Positions 17,695-26,531 of a stretch of 64,000 nt of DNA are shown in pieces; the first letter of the stretch is position 1; each line of letters begins with the position of its first letter. This DNA comes from Robertmurraya andreesenii (GTDB lineage Bacteria > Bacillota > Bacilli > Bacillales > Cytobacillaceae). The notes beneath the pieces are model-generated. The model ran no database searches and was not told the origin of the DNA. It was given only the letters and a program-made list of their open reading frames with translations. A program made the translations under genes and the position numbers. The stretch is from the NCBI RefSeq assembly GCF_030813005.1, contig NZ_JAUSTU010000010.1, forward strand, positions 1 to 64,000, in the 5' to 3' direction.

Positions 17695-18051
17695 TCAGTC
17701 TTCCTCTTTACTAATTAATGAAGTCATGACCCCGATTATTTTTTCAGTTACGATCGAAACAGCCCCTGCAAATTTTTTCCCTACATCAGAGAAGAAATTA
17801 TAGGCCTTCATTTGTTCTAGCTTTTGTTTTTTCTCTTCCAGGTCATGGCTTCGTATGTCATTGCCTAGGAGAGAAACCTCTACCTGACCGTCTGTCTCGT
17901 TTATATTAAGAGCTTCCTTGAAATTGGAGTCCTCAAACCCCTTCATCCGATGGATGCCGACATTTGCTTGCTGCATCCCAAATAACACAGAGACGAACAT
18001 CAACGCAACCACTAGGAAAAATTTTAAAAGGAACATCTTCATTTGAATCAC
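17695..18051 (-). CDS. yqxA: YqxA-like small membrane protein
   Basis: A 118-residue protein with one N-terminal membrane segment (about 8-25) and an otherwise hydrophilic exterior ending SLISKEED. It matches the DUF3679/YqxA position between spoIIP and lepA in Bacillus. Its function is unknown. A GTG start is used here; in-frame ATG codons three and five codons later are alternatives. A weak hairpin separates it from spoIIP, so it may be partly co-expressed in the forespore with spoIIP and gpr. No enzymatic motif was seen. Confidence 0.8.
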   Translation of the reverse strand: MIQMKMFLLKFFLVVALMFVSVLFGMQQANVGIHRMKGFEDSNFKEALNINETDGQVEVSLLGNDIRSHDLEEKKQKLEQMKAYNFFSDVGKKFAGAVSIVTEKIIGVMTSLISKEED

Positions 18052-18137
18052 CCATCACTTTATTTTTCAATTGCATTTCTCTTAAACATTATGGCCAGTA
18101 TGAATGCCATTCTAAAACTTGTACAATCCACCCTACA

Positions 18138-18170
18138 GAAAAAGGCAACTAGGTATTCCCCAATTGCCCT
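18138..18170 (-). terminator. Weak hairpin between spoIIP and yqxA
   Basis: On the minus strand GGCAATT and AGTTGCC enclose about a dozen bases, then TTTTTCTG follows. The stem is short, so read-through into yqxA is plausible. Confidence 0.4.
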
Positions 18171-18176
18171 TTCCTA

Positions 18177-19379
18177 CTACTGTTCATTTGCCAGCTCATC
18201 AACTGGTGAATGAACCTTCTCCGCCTCCCAGAAAATTTCACTGAAAACTTCTGCGAAGGCATCTGCTGAACGATTTAATTCCTCAAAGGTATTATCAACC
18301 CCGCCAAATTCAATAAGCATGGCATTCCCAGATAAATCTTGATTGAACTTTCCATTCGTGGATGCCCCCGCTTTTTCAATAATTCCTCGGCTCAGTCCTG
18401 GGTATCTTTCCTTTAGTTTTTGATGAATCTGACTGGCTAGCTTCACGTTCTTTTCATAATTTGGATTTTCCGCCCCGATGACAAAAGCGAGCTTCGCATA
18501 TGATTTTCCATTAATATTAATGGTTGTTTTTTCCCTTCGTTGAGAATCTCGATGAATATCAATTAAATAAGTTAAATCCCGATTGGAGGAAATGGCAGCC
18601 TCCACAACCTTCCTTGATTCAACGTAGGATTTTTGGTATTTTAGCCCCTTCTTGTTTAAATTCGTCATAATATCGGTTTTATCTACTACCGTTCCAATCC
18701 CAAGACTCTCCAATTCGCTCATCAGATGGTCGCCAATTTTTGTTACATTGATTTTAGAATGCTGAGCACTGTTTGGATCTGTCACTCCTTTTAAATAAGG
18801 GAGGAAAGACTCGCGCGTATGGGTAAAGTAGATATACACCATTTTGCGATCGCCAGTTGACTGAGAAGGTGTTGGTTTGTCACCCTCAACCGTTTCTTCA
18901 AGACCTTCAGTGTTTTGTATGGATGCCTCATTCTCTTCTTTTAAAACTTCTTGAGGGGGAGGAGATTCAATCGGCAGATTCGTATAATTTGTTCCTTCTC
19001 CGGCCACAAGAATTTTTCCATCGAATAATGAAAATCCTGGAAGCTCCCTACCAAGTAGACTTCTTGGGTCATCCAAATTAATATTGGTAGACGCTTGAAA
19101 AACAAGATTCGATAGTTTTGGTGCCGCTTCCCCTTCAGGTAATGCTTGTTTAAAGGCATGGTTCTCCGACGTCATGAGCTGAAAGAGAATTTTCCCATTC
19201 AAATGGGTTGTCGCGCTATTAACAGAGGAAGATTTGATTCGATACTCTGGATTTAAAGATGTAATTAATCCACTTATGGAAAAAATCAGCAGCAATAGCA
19301 GCGTAATTACGAGAAAAAAATTGAGTATACTTGTCCCTTGAACCGTCACAACAAATGAAGAAGCTCTATTATATTTCAT
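18177..19379 (-). CDS. spoIIP: Stage II sporulation protein P
   Basis: A 400-residue amidase/endopeptidase that, with SpoIID and SpoIIM, removes septal peptidoglycan and drives engulfment of the forespore. A membrane anchor spans about residues 15-38. A low-complexity Glu/Pro/Thr linker runs to about 175, then the catalytic domain shows YFTHTRESFLP, IDIHRDSQRR and AMLIEFGG, which carry the metal-binding and catalytic residues of the family. It directly follows gpr (about 80 bases), as in B. subtilis. Confidence 0.97.
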   Translation of the reverse strand: MKYNRASSFVVTVQGTSILNFFLVITLLLLLIFSISGLITSLNPEYRIKSSSVNSATTHLNGKILFQLMTSENHAFKQALPEGEAAPKLSNLVFQASTNINLDDPRSLLGRELPGFSLFDGKILVAGEGTNYTNLPIESPPPQEVLKEENEASIQNTEGLEETVEGDKPTPSQSTGDRKMVYIYFTHTRESFLPYLKGVTDPNSAQHSKINVTKIGDHLMSELESLGIGTVVDKTDIMTNLNKKGLKYQKSYVESRKVVEAAISSNRDLTYLIDIHRDSQRREKTTININGKSYAKLAFVIGAENPNYEKNVKLASQIHQKLKERYPGLSRGIIEKAGASTNGKFNQDLSGNAMLIEFGGVDNTFEELNRSADAFAEVFSEIFWEAEKVHSPVDELANEQ

Positions 19380-19459
19380 TGTTCCACCTCTTAAAGTAAG
19401 TCTACTAATTCTTATGACTTTGCTAGAAAAGGTAGAACCATTATTTTCACTTCATCAAG

Positions 19460-20587
19460 TTATCTCGTATAAAAACCAGCATTATCCTGATTGATAGATT
19501 GGTGGAGCGAAGCATTTAATCCACTGGCAATCAAATTGGCCATATCTTCAATAAAAACGTCAACCTCCTTCGGTGTGACCATTAGATTATGGCCTAAGGG
19601 GGAAAGGACCTCAGAAATTAGCTTTCTTTTCTCCTCGTCCTCCAAGGTCCCAATCATGCCAAGAAATGTTTTTCGGTGATGCTCCTCCGGCAAGTCCTCA
19701 TCAGTTAGCTTTTTTCTTTTTCCAAAGGTCATGCCCGCAGGTGTTAAAGCTCGAGAAGGACGATTTCCCTCCTTCATTTCCTTGCCAAAATGCTTTAATA
19801 TATAGTCGATCGTATCGCTTGTGATCGACACCGCGTCGACGACGGTAGGAACCCCGATCGCAATCACCGGGATTCCAAGCGTCCCTTTGCTTAACTCCTT
19901 TCTCTTATTCCCAACACCAGAGCCAGGATGAATGCCTGTATCGGAAATCTGTATGGTAGAATTGACTCTTTCAATCGATCTTGATGCAAGAGCATCAATG
20001 GCGATCACAAAGTCAGGCTTTGTTTTCTCCACAACCCCAAGGATAATATCACTCGTTTCAATGCCAGTTAGGCCCATGACACCTGGGGCAATGGCACTTA
20101 CAGGACGATAGCCCTCTTCCACGCTCTCCGGCTGCAATTCATACAGATGACGTGTGACAAGTAAGTTTTCACAAACCTGGGGTCCAAGGGCATCAGGTGT
20201 GACATTCCAGTTTCCAAGGCCAACTACTAAGCATGATGCATCCTCCTTGATGCCAAGCTGTTTCAGGAAATGAGCAAATTCTTGAGCAAAGGTCTCCTGA
20301 ACCTTTTCCTGCAGCTCGGTATCTTGCTGTCGAATCCCAATGACCTCTAATGTCAAGTATTTCCCCGGTTTCTTTCCAATTGCATTGGCACCTTCCTCTG
20401 TAATTTCGACTAAGGAAACTTTTATATCATTTTCCTCTCTTTCCTTTATAATGACACCCTCAATATCTGAAATATTTTCCTCTTCATACACATCTTTCTT
20501 TTTTCTTTCCGCAATCACCATTTCCCTCGCCTCAACGGCCAGGTCTGTTCGTACGGAATACTTGCTTAAATCGATTGAATGATTCAC
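19460..20587 (-). CDS. gpr: Germination protease GPR
   Basis: A 375-residue precursor of the spore protease that degrades small acid-soluble spore proteins during germination. I start at the GTG preceded by GAGAGGGCGATAAA. This gives MNHSIDLSKYSVRTD as exactly 15 residues before LAVEA, the length of the propeptide removed autocatalytically in B. megaterium GPR. An ATG ten codons upstream lacks this fit. Core motifs include VGLGNWNVTPDALGP and GIHPGSGVGNKRKEL. Forespore expression by sigma-G is expected from the family, but I did not identify a convincing promoter. It is divergent from rpsT. Confidence 0.96.
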   Translation of the reverse strand: MNHSIDLSKYSVRTDLAVEAREMVIAERKKKDVYEEENISDIEGVIIKEREENDIKVSLVEITEEGANAIGKKPGKYLTLEVIGIRQQDTELQEKVQETFAQEFAHFLKQLGIKEDASCLVVGLGNWNVTPDALGPQVCENLLVTRHLYELQPESVEEGYRPVSAIAPGVMGLTGIETSDIILGVVEKTKPDFVIAIDALASRSIERVNSTIQISDTGIHPGSGVGNKRKELSKGTLGIPVIAIGVPTVVDAVSITSDTIDYILKHFGKEMKEGNRPSRALTPAGMTFGKRKKLTDEDLPEEHHRKTFLGMIGTLEDEEKRKLISEVLSPLGHNLMVTPKEVDVFIEDMANLIASGLNASLHQSINQDNAGFYTR

Positions 20588-20706
20588 TTTATCGCCCTCT
20601 CTATCATATTTTTCCATAAAAAAAGCTATTCTTTAGCATTGCCGAGCTATTTATAAAAAATTCATTTGTTAACTAAATCGATTTGCTGTAAAATAAACAG
20701 ATAGTA

Positions 20707-20735
20707 TTGCAAAACAGGTATTCGTTTGATAAAAT
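20707..20735 (+). promoter_or_regulatory. Sigma-A promoter of rpsT
   Basis: TTGCAA and TAAAAT are spaced 17 bases apart, about 80 bases upstream of the rpsT start. Confidence 0.7.
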
Positions 20736-20817
20736 ATCTCTTGTTCTGCAAATTATGTTAGGGATTGTGAATATCGAGTTTTTCAATCATCTCGATTACA
20801 TATAGGAGGTGAATGGT

Positions 20818-21084
20818 ATGGCAAATATTAAATCTGCTATCAAGCGTGCGAAAACAAGCGAAGAGCGTAACGCTCATAACACTACAGTTAAATCTGCAAT
20901 GCGTACTGCTGTTAAGAAGGTAGAAGCTGCAGTTGTGAATAATGACGGTGCTGCTGCAAAAGAAAACTTTGCAGTTGCTGCTAAAAAGCTAGACAAAGCT
21001 GCTTCTAAAGGTCTAATCCACAAGAATGCTGCTGCTCGTAAGAAATCTCGTTTAGCGAAAAAAATCAATGCGGTAAACGCATAA
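20818..21084 (+). CDS. rpsT: 30S ribosomal protein S20
   Basis: The 88-residue, very basic and Ala-rich S20 starts MANIKSAIKRAKTSE. S20 binds 16S rRNA early in small-subunit assembly. I chose the ATG after TAGGAGGTGAATGGT; an in-frame ATG three codons earlier lies inside that ribosome site. It is monocistronic, with its own promoter and a strong terminator 8 bases after the stop, and divergent from gpr as in B. subtilis. Confidence 0.98.
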   Translation: MANIKSAIKRAKTSEERNAHNTTVKSAMRTAVKKVEAAVVNNDGAAAKENFAVAAKKLDKAASKGLIHKNAAARKKSRLAKKINAVNA

Positions 21085-21091
21085 TTGATGT

Positions 21092-21120
21092 AGGCTATCT
21101 TTCCAAAGATAGCCTTTTAA
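21092..21120 (+). terminator. Terminator after rpsT
   Basis: A perfect 11-bp stem AGGCTATCTTT/AAAGATAGCCT with a tiny loop is followed by TTTTAATTT. Confidence 0.9.
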
Positions 21121-21125
21121 TTTAC

Positions 21126-21154
21126 AAAAAAGGAACCTCTGCGGCTCCCTTTTT
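21126..21154 (-). terminator. Terminator after holA
   Basis: On the minus strand AAGGGAGCC and GGTTCCTTTTTT form a stem with G-T pairs, followed by T residues. It faces the rpsT terminator in this convergent gap. Confidence 0.75.
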
Positions 21155-21168
21155 AAATGTAAAAATAT

Positions 21169-22191
21169 TTAATTTTCCCCCTGCAATCGAAACAGAAACA
21201 TTTCTAAAATCATTTCCTTATTCATTCCACCTGTTTTTGCGAGGTAATCTGCATCGGCAAGCATGTTCATAATCCGAGCTAGCTCCTCATCCTTAAACAG
21301 CCTTGCTTGGCCTGCTGCAAGTTTTACACGAAAGGGATGAACCTTGACAAACCCAGCAATTTGCTGCTGTCCATAGCCTTTTCTCGCAAGCTCCTTGACC
21401 TGATAAATCAAACGAAATTGGCCTGCAAGAATGGCGAGAATTTTGAGCGGCTCCTCATTTCGCTTAAGGAGATCGTAGTAAATTCGAAATGCATCCTCAA
21501 TCTTTCTTTGAACAATTTTGTCCACTAGTGAAAAAATATTTTGTTCCAACGAACGGGAAACGAGCTTCTCCACCATATTCACATCGATTTTTTTGCCACC
21601 ATTCGCATACAATGCAAGCTTGTCGACCTCTGTCGTCAGCATCAAAAGGTTTGTCCCTGATAGCGTGAGCAACTGGTGAACGGCCTCATCATCAATCTCC
21701 ACACCGTTTATTGCCACCCGTTCCTTAACCCAAAGGATCAGTTCTTGTTCATTTAATTTTTTAGCCTCCACAACCGTCCCTTGTCTCTTTAATTCCTTTG
21801 TCAGTTTTTTTCGTTCATCTAATTTCTCATAAGCTCCCGAAAAAACGATAATGGAATAAGGTGCTGGCTCCTTGAGATAGGCTTCTAGCTTATTTAAATT
21901 ATGTTCAATTTTGGACTTTGATTTTTCCCCGGTTAAAAAAGTAGGATTGTTTAGAAATATTAGCCTTCTCTCTCCGACAAATGGAAAGGTTTCAGCATCT
22001 TCTATGGCAACCTCTATCGGTGTCTCTTCCAAATCATAGGAGGAAAGATTAAACTCTATTTCCTCTTCACTTAAAGCATAATTGATCAACAGTTGTTTCG
22101 TTTCATTGATTAGAAAATCCTCTGTTCCATATAATACATACATGGGCGTAAACTGTTTTTTCTTAATTTTTTTCCAAACGTCTAAAACCAA
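21169..22191 (-). CDS. holA: DNA polymerase III delta subunit HolA
   Basis: A roughly 340-residue delta subunit of the clamp loader (YqeN) that opens the beta sliding clamp. The AAA-like N-terminal domain shows PMYVLYGTEDFLINETKQ, and the C-terminal collar domain holds RNEEPLKILAILAGQFRLIYQ. The start is uncertain. The TTG giving (M)VLDVWKKI matches the N-terminus of relatives, but the AGGAG lies almost on top of it. A GTG five codons upstream and a TTG at 22254 are alternatives. It is convergent with rpsT and divergent from yqzM. Confidence 0.93.
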   Translation of the reverse strand: MVLDVWKKIKKKQFTPMYVLYGTEDFLINETKQLLINYALSEEEIEFNLSSYDLEETPIEVAIEDAETFPFVGERRLIFLNNPTFLTGEKSKSKIEHNLNKLEAYLKEPAPYSIIVFSGAYEKLDERKKLTKELKRQGTVVEAKKLNEQELILWVKERVAINGVEIDDEAVHQLLTLSGTNLLMLTTEVDKLALYANGGKKIDVNMVEKLVSRSLEQNIFSLVDKIVQRKIEDAFRIYYDLLKRNEEPLKILAILAGQFRLIYQVKELARKGYGQQQIAGFVKVHPFRVKLAAGQARLFKDEELARIMNMLADADYLAKTGGMNKEMILEMFLFRLQGEN

Positions 22192-22279
22192 TCTCCTTCG
22201 CCCCACTCCATCATATTCTTTCTTAATCCTATAAAAGCAAATGGAATTTGACAAGTTAGAATTGATGGATGAATATAAA

Positions 22280-22312
22280 AGGGAATTGGCATACGAATAA
22301 TGCCAATTCCCT
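22280..22312 (-). terminator. 13-bp inverted repeat upstream of holA, terminator-like on the minus strand
   Basis: AGGGAATTGGCAT and its exact complement surround a 7-base loop. On the minus strand the stem is followed by TTTATATTC. It could stop transcription running from comEC into holA. A second inverted pair, CGCCAGC/GCTGGCG (22325-22331 and 22355-22361), lies next to it. The remaining 100 bases to the yqzM promoter show nothing else I can support. Confidence 0.65.
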
Positions 22313-22419
22313 ATCTATAGTAAACGCCAGCAAATAAGGCCTAGGATACTTACCGCTGGCGGTACACCCTTTGTAAAGATTATTGTAGCCACAGATTAAC
22401 AAACTATTTGTGACAACTC

Positions 22420-22448
22420 TTGTCAGTTGAGGAAAAGTCGATTATACT
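22420..22448 (+). promoter_or_regulatory. Sigma-A promoter upstream of yqzM
   Basis: TTGTCA and TATACT are 17 bases apart. A second possible set (TTGCTT-N16-TATAAT) lies closer to yqzM at about 22513-22540. Confidence 0.65.
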
Positions 22449-22558
22449 TAAAAACGTCTAAACATTTGAAGAAATGGATAAATGAACTGGATTTAGTCGT
22501 AGAATTGACTATTGCTTTATGGAGTCCATCTACTATAATGGAAATGGGAGGGATTGAA

Positions 22559-22693
22559 GTGAATCCATTTGAAAAGGATGTTCAATGCAAGCGAAATGAC
22601 GCTGTTGATGCTGGAGTAGGTTTTATTGTATCTTTCGGTTTCTTTGCGACTTTATTTATAATCGCAACAGTTGTGAAGGTTATCGGCTCTTAA
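22559..22693 (+). CDS. yqzM: YqzM-like small membrane protein
   Basis: A 44-residue protein beginning (M)NPFEKDVQCKRNDAVDAG with one hydrophobic segment at about residues 20-41. It matches the YqzM family, always found between comEC and holA in Bacillus; its function is unknown. The GTG start is supported by GGGAGGGATTGAA. A longer in-frame reading from a TTG 44 codons upstream would start inside the promoter. It is the only plus-strand gene between holA and comER. Confidence 0.88.
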   Translation: MNPFEKDVQCKRNDAVDAGVGFIVSFGFFATLFIIATVVKVIGS

Positions 22694-22738
22694 TAACCTA
22701 CATAGATTAAGCTCTTTTCTAAATATCTTACAAAATGG

Positions 22739-22770
22739 GAGACTGCACATCATCTGTTGCAGTCTCTTTT
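22739..22770 (+). terminator. Terminator after yqzM, overlapping the comEC 3' end
   Basis: GGGAGACTGCA and TGCAGTCTC form a stem followed by TTTT. The hairpin covers the last codons and stop of the convergent comEC gene. Confidence 0.8.
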
Positions 22771-25143
22771 CGAATTCGGAACTATCCTCGAACATGGCTG
22801 TTCTTGAGAATATTCCCCCCTTTGCTTCATAGTATGAAGCTCTGTAAAAAAGGTTCCTCTCTTGCCCTTAAATTGATAGGTAACAGCACCGTGTAAATCA
22901 GTGCGAAATACTTTGATTTTTCTTTGCTCTAATCTTTCCGTTACCTCTTGATGAGGGTGGCCAAATCGATTGTTTACACCAGCAGAAATAAGCGCTGCCT
23001 TAGGGTGGATATGATCGAGAAGTTCTTCTGATGTCGACGTCTTACTGCCATGATGGCCAGCCTTAAGGATATCTGCAGTGAGCTTTGGAAAGCTTGAAAC
23101 CAATTTATTCTCTCCTGTCGCTTCTAAATCGCCAGTGAAAAGCCACCGTTTTCCCCCTAATACAATATAGAGAACAATCGATTGGTCGTTCCTCTCCAGA
23201 TGATCATTTGAACCAGGCGACATGATCCTAAAAGAAAAATCATTGACCCTCCAGCCGTCTCCCTTTTTTCCATAACGGATTGGAATTTTTTCTTTCTCAC
23301 AAAGCTCTACCACATTGCTTTCAAGCTCTGACTTCTCCTTCACATCGGGCAACACAACCTCCTTTACAGTAAGATTCTGAAGGACAGCAGATGCGCCGCC
23401 CATATGGTCCATATCACCATGGGTCAAAATTAATTTGTCAAGCTTCGTAATCCCTTTGCTTTTCAAAAACGGAACCAAAATATCCTTCCCCACCTCAAAG
23501 GGATCCCTTCGCTTCTCCCACTCTTCACTTGGAAACACCATGGTTCCTCCTGTATCAATCAGATAAGTCCCCTGATTTAAAGGAAGTTTTATTAATATGC
23601 TGTCTCCCTGACCTACATCAATCATCGTAACCTCGCCATTCGGATTCATTTTTCCAGTCGCATAGTGAAAGAAAAGGAGAATGAACGGAACAAGGAGAGC
23701 GATTGCGAACTGTTTGATTGTCTTTGCTTTTTCCCAGCGGTAGAGAGAATAGGGAATTCCCATACAATACAGAAAAAGTAAGATGAAGTCTGGACGACCA
23801 AGAACTAGTGTATTAAAGGGGAATTTTGCAAGAAACAGAGTGGATTCATTTAAAAGGGATAGGCAAAAATCAACAAAAGATAACAGAGGGTAAAGGGTGT
23901 TACCAACCACCATATGAAGTAAATACAGGACCAAAAGGGTCGGTAGAATAATGACTGAAAAAAGCGGTATATAGAGAACATTTACCAACAAGGAACTAAG
24001 TGAGAATTCATAGAAATGGTAGAGTAGAATGGGTATCGAAGCAAGCTGAGAAATAAGGGATGTTGAAAGAAGCAGATGTACTGGCTTAAGTGTATATTTG
24101 GCAATGATCGGGGAAGATAGAAGCAGAGAGAATGTGACTAAAAATGAAAGCTGAAAGCCAATATCAAAGATCACATAGGGCTGCAAAAACACATAAACAA
24201 CGAAGACAATACTTAAAATATCAATCGTATGTAATTTGCTTTGGTGGATCTTGGATAACAATAAGGCGAGAATCATCATGAAGCATGCACGAATGACTGA
24301 GGGCGCCCCTCCTGTCAATATGATATAAACAGGCAAAAAAGCAATTAAAAAATTAGTCATCCTTTCCCGTGGGATTCCAACTCTAATCCCGACATAAAAT
24401 AATATCCCTACAAGCATCCCCACATGAAGTCCGGAAATTGCTAGTAAATGAACGATTCCCAGTCTTTGATAGGCAGTGATTAAATCCTCCTCTATTGATG
24501 ACCTATCGCCAAATACAAGGGCTGAAGCAAGAGGTGCTGTATCCGTTGGAAAATGAGTATGAATATATTGAATTCCTTTTTTTCTGATATTCTGGATAAA
24601 TATTAAAGGGCTATTCTCCTGTGTACATGAATTCACCTCTTTAGCTTTCAATATCCAAAATATTTTTTCATGACGCAAGTAATTCGCATAATGGAAGGCG
24701 TTCGGATTCCTAGGTGGCTCAGGGACTTTCAATTCCCCCTTCACCTTACAAGTTGAGCCTACGCGAAGTCTCCCAACCTCCTCCTTTTCTTTTATATTAG
24801 AAAGCCGATACTGAATAACGAGCTTTTCCTTTGTTTCCGCATCTACTCCGTAGGCTGAAAAAAAGTTCCCATCCAGCTTCATCGGTTCCTCCAAGGTAAG
24901 GGTAAAATCACTTTCAGAACCTGTTAACTGCGTTTGATTAAGGGTTTCTTCCGCCCCTGCCCTTGTTGCAAATAGTAAGAAGAAGCCTAAGATGTAAAAG
25001 AGGTGCTTTGTCGAAAACTTTCTGACCATTTTTAAAAACAAGAGGTAGAACAGAAAGAAGGCAGGTATAAATATGCTACCATACAAACCATAGAGACAGC
25101 CTAAAAGCACAGCTATACTGATGAAAAGCCATTTTCCTTTCAA
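22750..25143 (-). CDS. comEC: Competence DNA channel ComEC
   Basis: A 797-residue polytopic membrane protein that forms the channel for single-stranded DNA during transformation. An OB-like domain follows the first membrane segments (about 60-140). The competence membrane domain lies at about 195-490, with LAISGLHVGMLVG and GGAPSVIRACFMM. A metallo-beta-lactamase domain is C-terminal, with the metal ligands in THGDMDHMGG and the nearby HHGSKTS. It is intact and about family length. Its end overlaps the yqzM terminator. It is last in comEA-comEB-comEC. Confidence 0.97.
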   Translation of the reverse strand: MKGKWLFISIAVLLGCLYGLYGSIFIPAFFLFYLLFLKMVRKFSTKHLFYILGFFLLFATRAGAEETLNQTQLTGSESDFTLTLEEPMKLDGNFFSAYGVDAETKEKLVIQYRLSNIKEKEEVGRLRVGSTCKVKGELKVPEPPRNPNAFHYANYLRHEKIFWILKAKEVNSCTQENSPLIFIQNIRKKGIQYIHTHFPTDTAPLASALVFGDRSSIEEDLITAYQRLGIVHLLAISGLHVGMLVGILFYVGIRVGIPRERMTNFLIAFLPVYIILTGGAPSVIRACFMMILALLLSKIHQSKLHTIDILSIVFVVYVFLQPYVIFDIGFQLSFLVTFSLLLSSPIIAKYTLKPVHLLLSTSLISQLASIPILLYHFYEFSLSSLLVNVLYIPLFSVIILPTLLVLYLLHMVVGNTLYPLLSFVDFCLSLLNESTLFLAKFPFNTLVLGRPDFILLFLYCMGIPYSLYRWEKAKTIKQFAIALLVPFILLFFHYATGKMNPNGEVTMIDVGQGDSILIKLPLNQGTYLIDTGGTMVFPSEEWEKRRDPFEVGKDILVPFLKSKGITKLDKLILTHGDMDHMGGASAVLQNLTVKEVVLPDVKEKSELESNVVELCEKEKIPIRYGKKGDGWRVNDFSFRIMSPGSNDHLERNDQSIVLYIVLGGKRWLFTGDLEATGENKLVSSFPKLTADILKAGHHGSKTSTSEELLDHIHPKAALISAGVNNRFGHPHQEVTERLEQRKIKVFRTDLHGAVTYQFKGKRGTFFTELHTMKQRGEYSQEQPCSRIVPNSKRDCNR

Positions 25144-25194
25144 CTGGCATAAAGACCTCCTAAAAAGAGGCCGGTCAAAGCAGCCTCTTCCCTA

Positions 25195-25689
25195 TTATAA
25201 TGGTTGAAATTCCCACTTTAAGCTTCCTTCAGAATCATTCTCATTAATGTAATTCTCAATGTTGGCATCCATTTTTACTGCTTCTACATTGCTGATTTTC
25301 AGTAGGTGATAGCAGTACTCATGATTTTTATAATCATAATTGTAGTAAATCCTCGTAATCCCCGCCTGCAAAATTTTCTTCATGCAATGGACGCATGGAA
25401 AATGCGTGACGTAAATATGGCTGCCCTTTGTTGAAACACCCTCAAGGGCACATTGAATAATCGCATTTTCCTCGGCATGCAGACATCTCAAACAATGATT
25501 GTCCTCGACATAGCATCCAGCATCCAAGCAATGCGCATCACCACTTATCCCGCCGTTATAGCCAGTGCTAATAATGCGATTATTCTTGACAAGAACAGAA
25601 CCCACCTTTAAGCGGTTGCATGTACTCCTCATACTAATCAGATGGGCATTTAGCATAAAATATTGATCCCATGTTAAGCGTTTATCCAT
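25195..25689 (-). CDS. comEB: ComEB, dCMP deaminase family
   Basis: A 164-residue zinc deaminase of the dCMP deaminase family. The catalytic HAEENA places His71 and Glu73, and PCVHC supplies Cys99 and Cys102 for zinc. Other Cys/His residues (DAHCLDAGC, NHCLRC) suggest a second metal site, as in phage T4-type deaminases. It is somewhat shorter than I recall for B. subtilis ComEB (189 residues), missing C-terminal sequence. In B. subtilis ComEB is not needed for DNA uptake; a helper role in ComGA localisation has been reported. It lies between comEA and comEC. Confidence 0.95.
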   Translation of the reverse strand: MDKRLTWDQYFMLNAHLISMRSTCNRLKVGSVLVKNNRIISTGYNGGISGDAHCLDAGCYVEDNHCLRCLHAEENAIIQCALEGVSTKGSHIYVTHFPCVHCMKKILQAGITRIYYNYDYKNHEYCYHLLKISNVEAVKMDANIENYINENDSEGSLKWEFQPL

Positions 25690-25829
25690 ACTTTTTTCAC
25701 CCTTTATCTAGTCTTTGTCTTAAGTTTAGCGAGAAAGGGCAAGCGACGTCAATTTGATCTTTCTATTTTGGTTGTTTTCGAACAGATTGTGGTGAATGTA
25801 TAAAAGCAGCAACGGGAGGGAAATAGCCT

Positions 25830-26453
25830 TTAATTTACAGAAATATGCTCCTTAAGTTTTTCAAATGTTTTCTGACCAAAACCGCTGATCTCCATAATAT
25901 CTTCAATTGCCTTGAAAGGACCGCTTGAATCTCGGTATTCAATAATCGCTTGCGCTTTTACTGGCCCAATTCCTGGAAGAGTTTCAAGCTCAGACTGGGA
26001 AGCCTTATTAAGATTAATTTTGCCGCTATTTGACTCACCGGAAGCGGAGGCTGTCATATCGACATTTTCCACCTCCTCTCCAATATGAGGTACATAGAGA
26101 ACCATTTCATCCGTCACTCTCATCGCAAAATTTATCGCTTTTGAGTCCGCCGCTTCCGTTACCCCACCCGCCCGGTCAATAAGATCGATTACTCTCTCGC
26201 CCATTTTCGCCTTATAGACCCCTGGCTTTTGTACCGCCCCTTTGACATCTACAAGTATTTCTTCGACGGGCAATTGCTCTGGCGGCACCTCTTCTTCTCC
26301 ATCGATTTCCTCCATTTCCCAGCCTTCCGCATCTTCGGGAGGAGAGAAGCTAACATCATTGGAAATGAAATAATAGACCACTAGTATGACCACAAGCAGT
26401 CCTGCCCCCACGAATTTTATCCGTTCTTTGAGCCATTGTAACATCTTCATCAT
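25830..26453 (-). CDS. comEA: ComEA, DNA receptor of competence
   Basis: A 207-residue membrane-anchored receptor that binds incoming double-stranded DNA. One membrane segment spans about residues 13-29. An acidic linker (EEIDGEEEVPPEQ) follows, then a SLBB-type oligomerisation domain (about 65-120, ILVDVKGAVQKPGVYK) and a C-terminal double helix-hairpin-helix DNA-binding domain (about 145-207, INLNKASQSELETLPGIG). It opens the comE operon and is divergent from comER. I saw no clear ComK box in the 78-base gap. Confidence 0.97.
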   Translation of the reverse strand: MMKMLQWLKERIKFVGAGLLVVILVVYYFISNDVSFSPPEDAEGWEMEEIDGEEEVPPEQLPVEEILVDVKGAVQKPGVYKAKMGERVIDLIDRAGGVTEAADSKAINFAMRVTDEMVLYVPHIGEEVENVDMTASASGESNSGKINLNKASQSELETLPGIGPVKAQAIIEYRDSSGPFKAIEDIMEISGFGQKTFEKLKEHISVN

Positions 26454-26531
26454 CCTTTCATTGACATAATTTAATTAAGAAATTCATACAGATATAAGAG
26501 AATGTTTGCTTAAATGGAGGAGGGTAGTACC

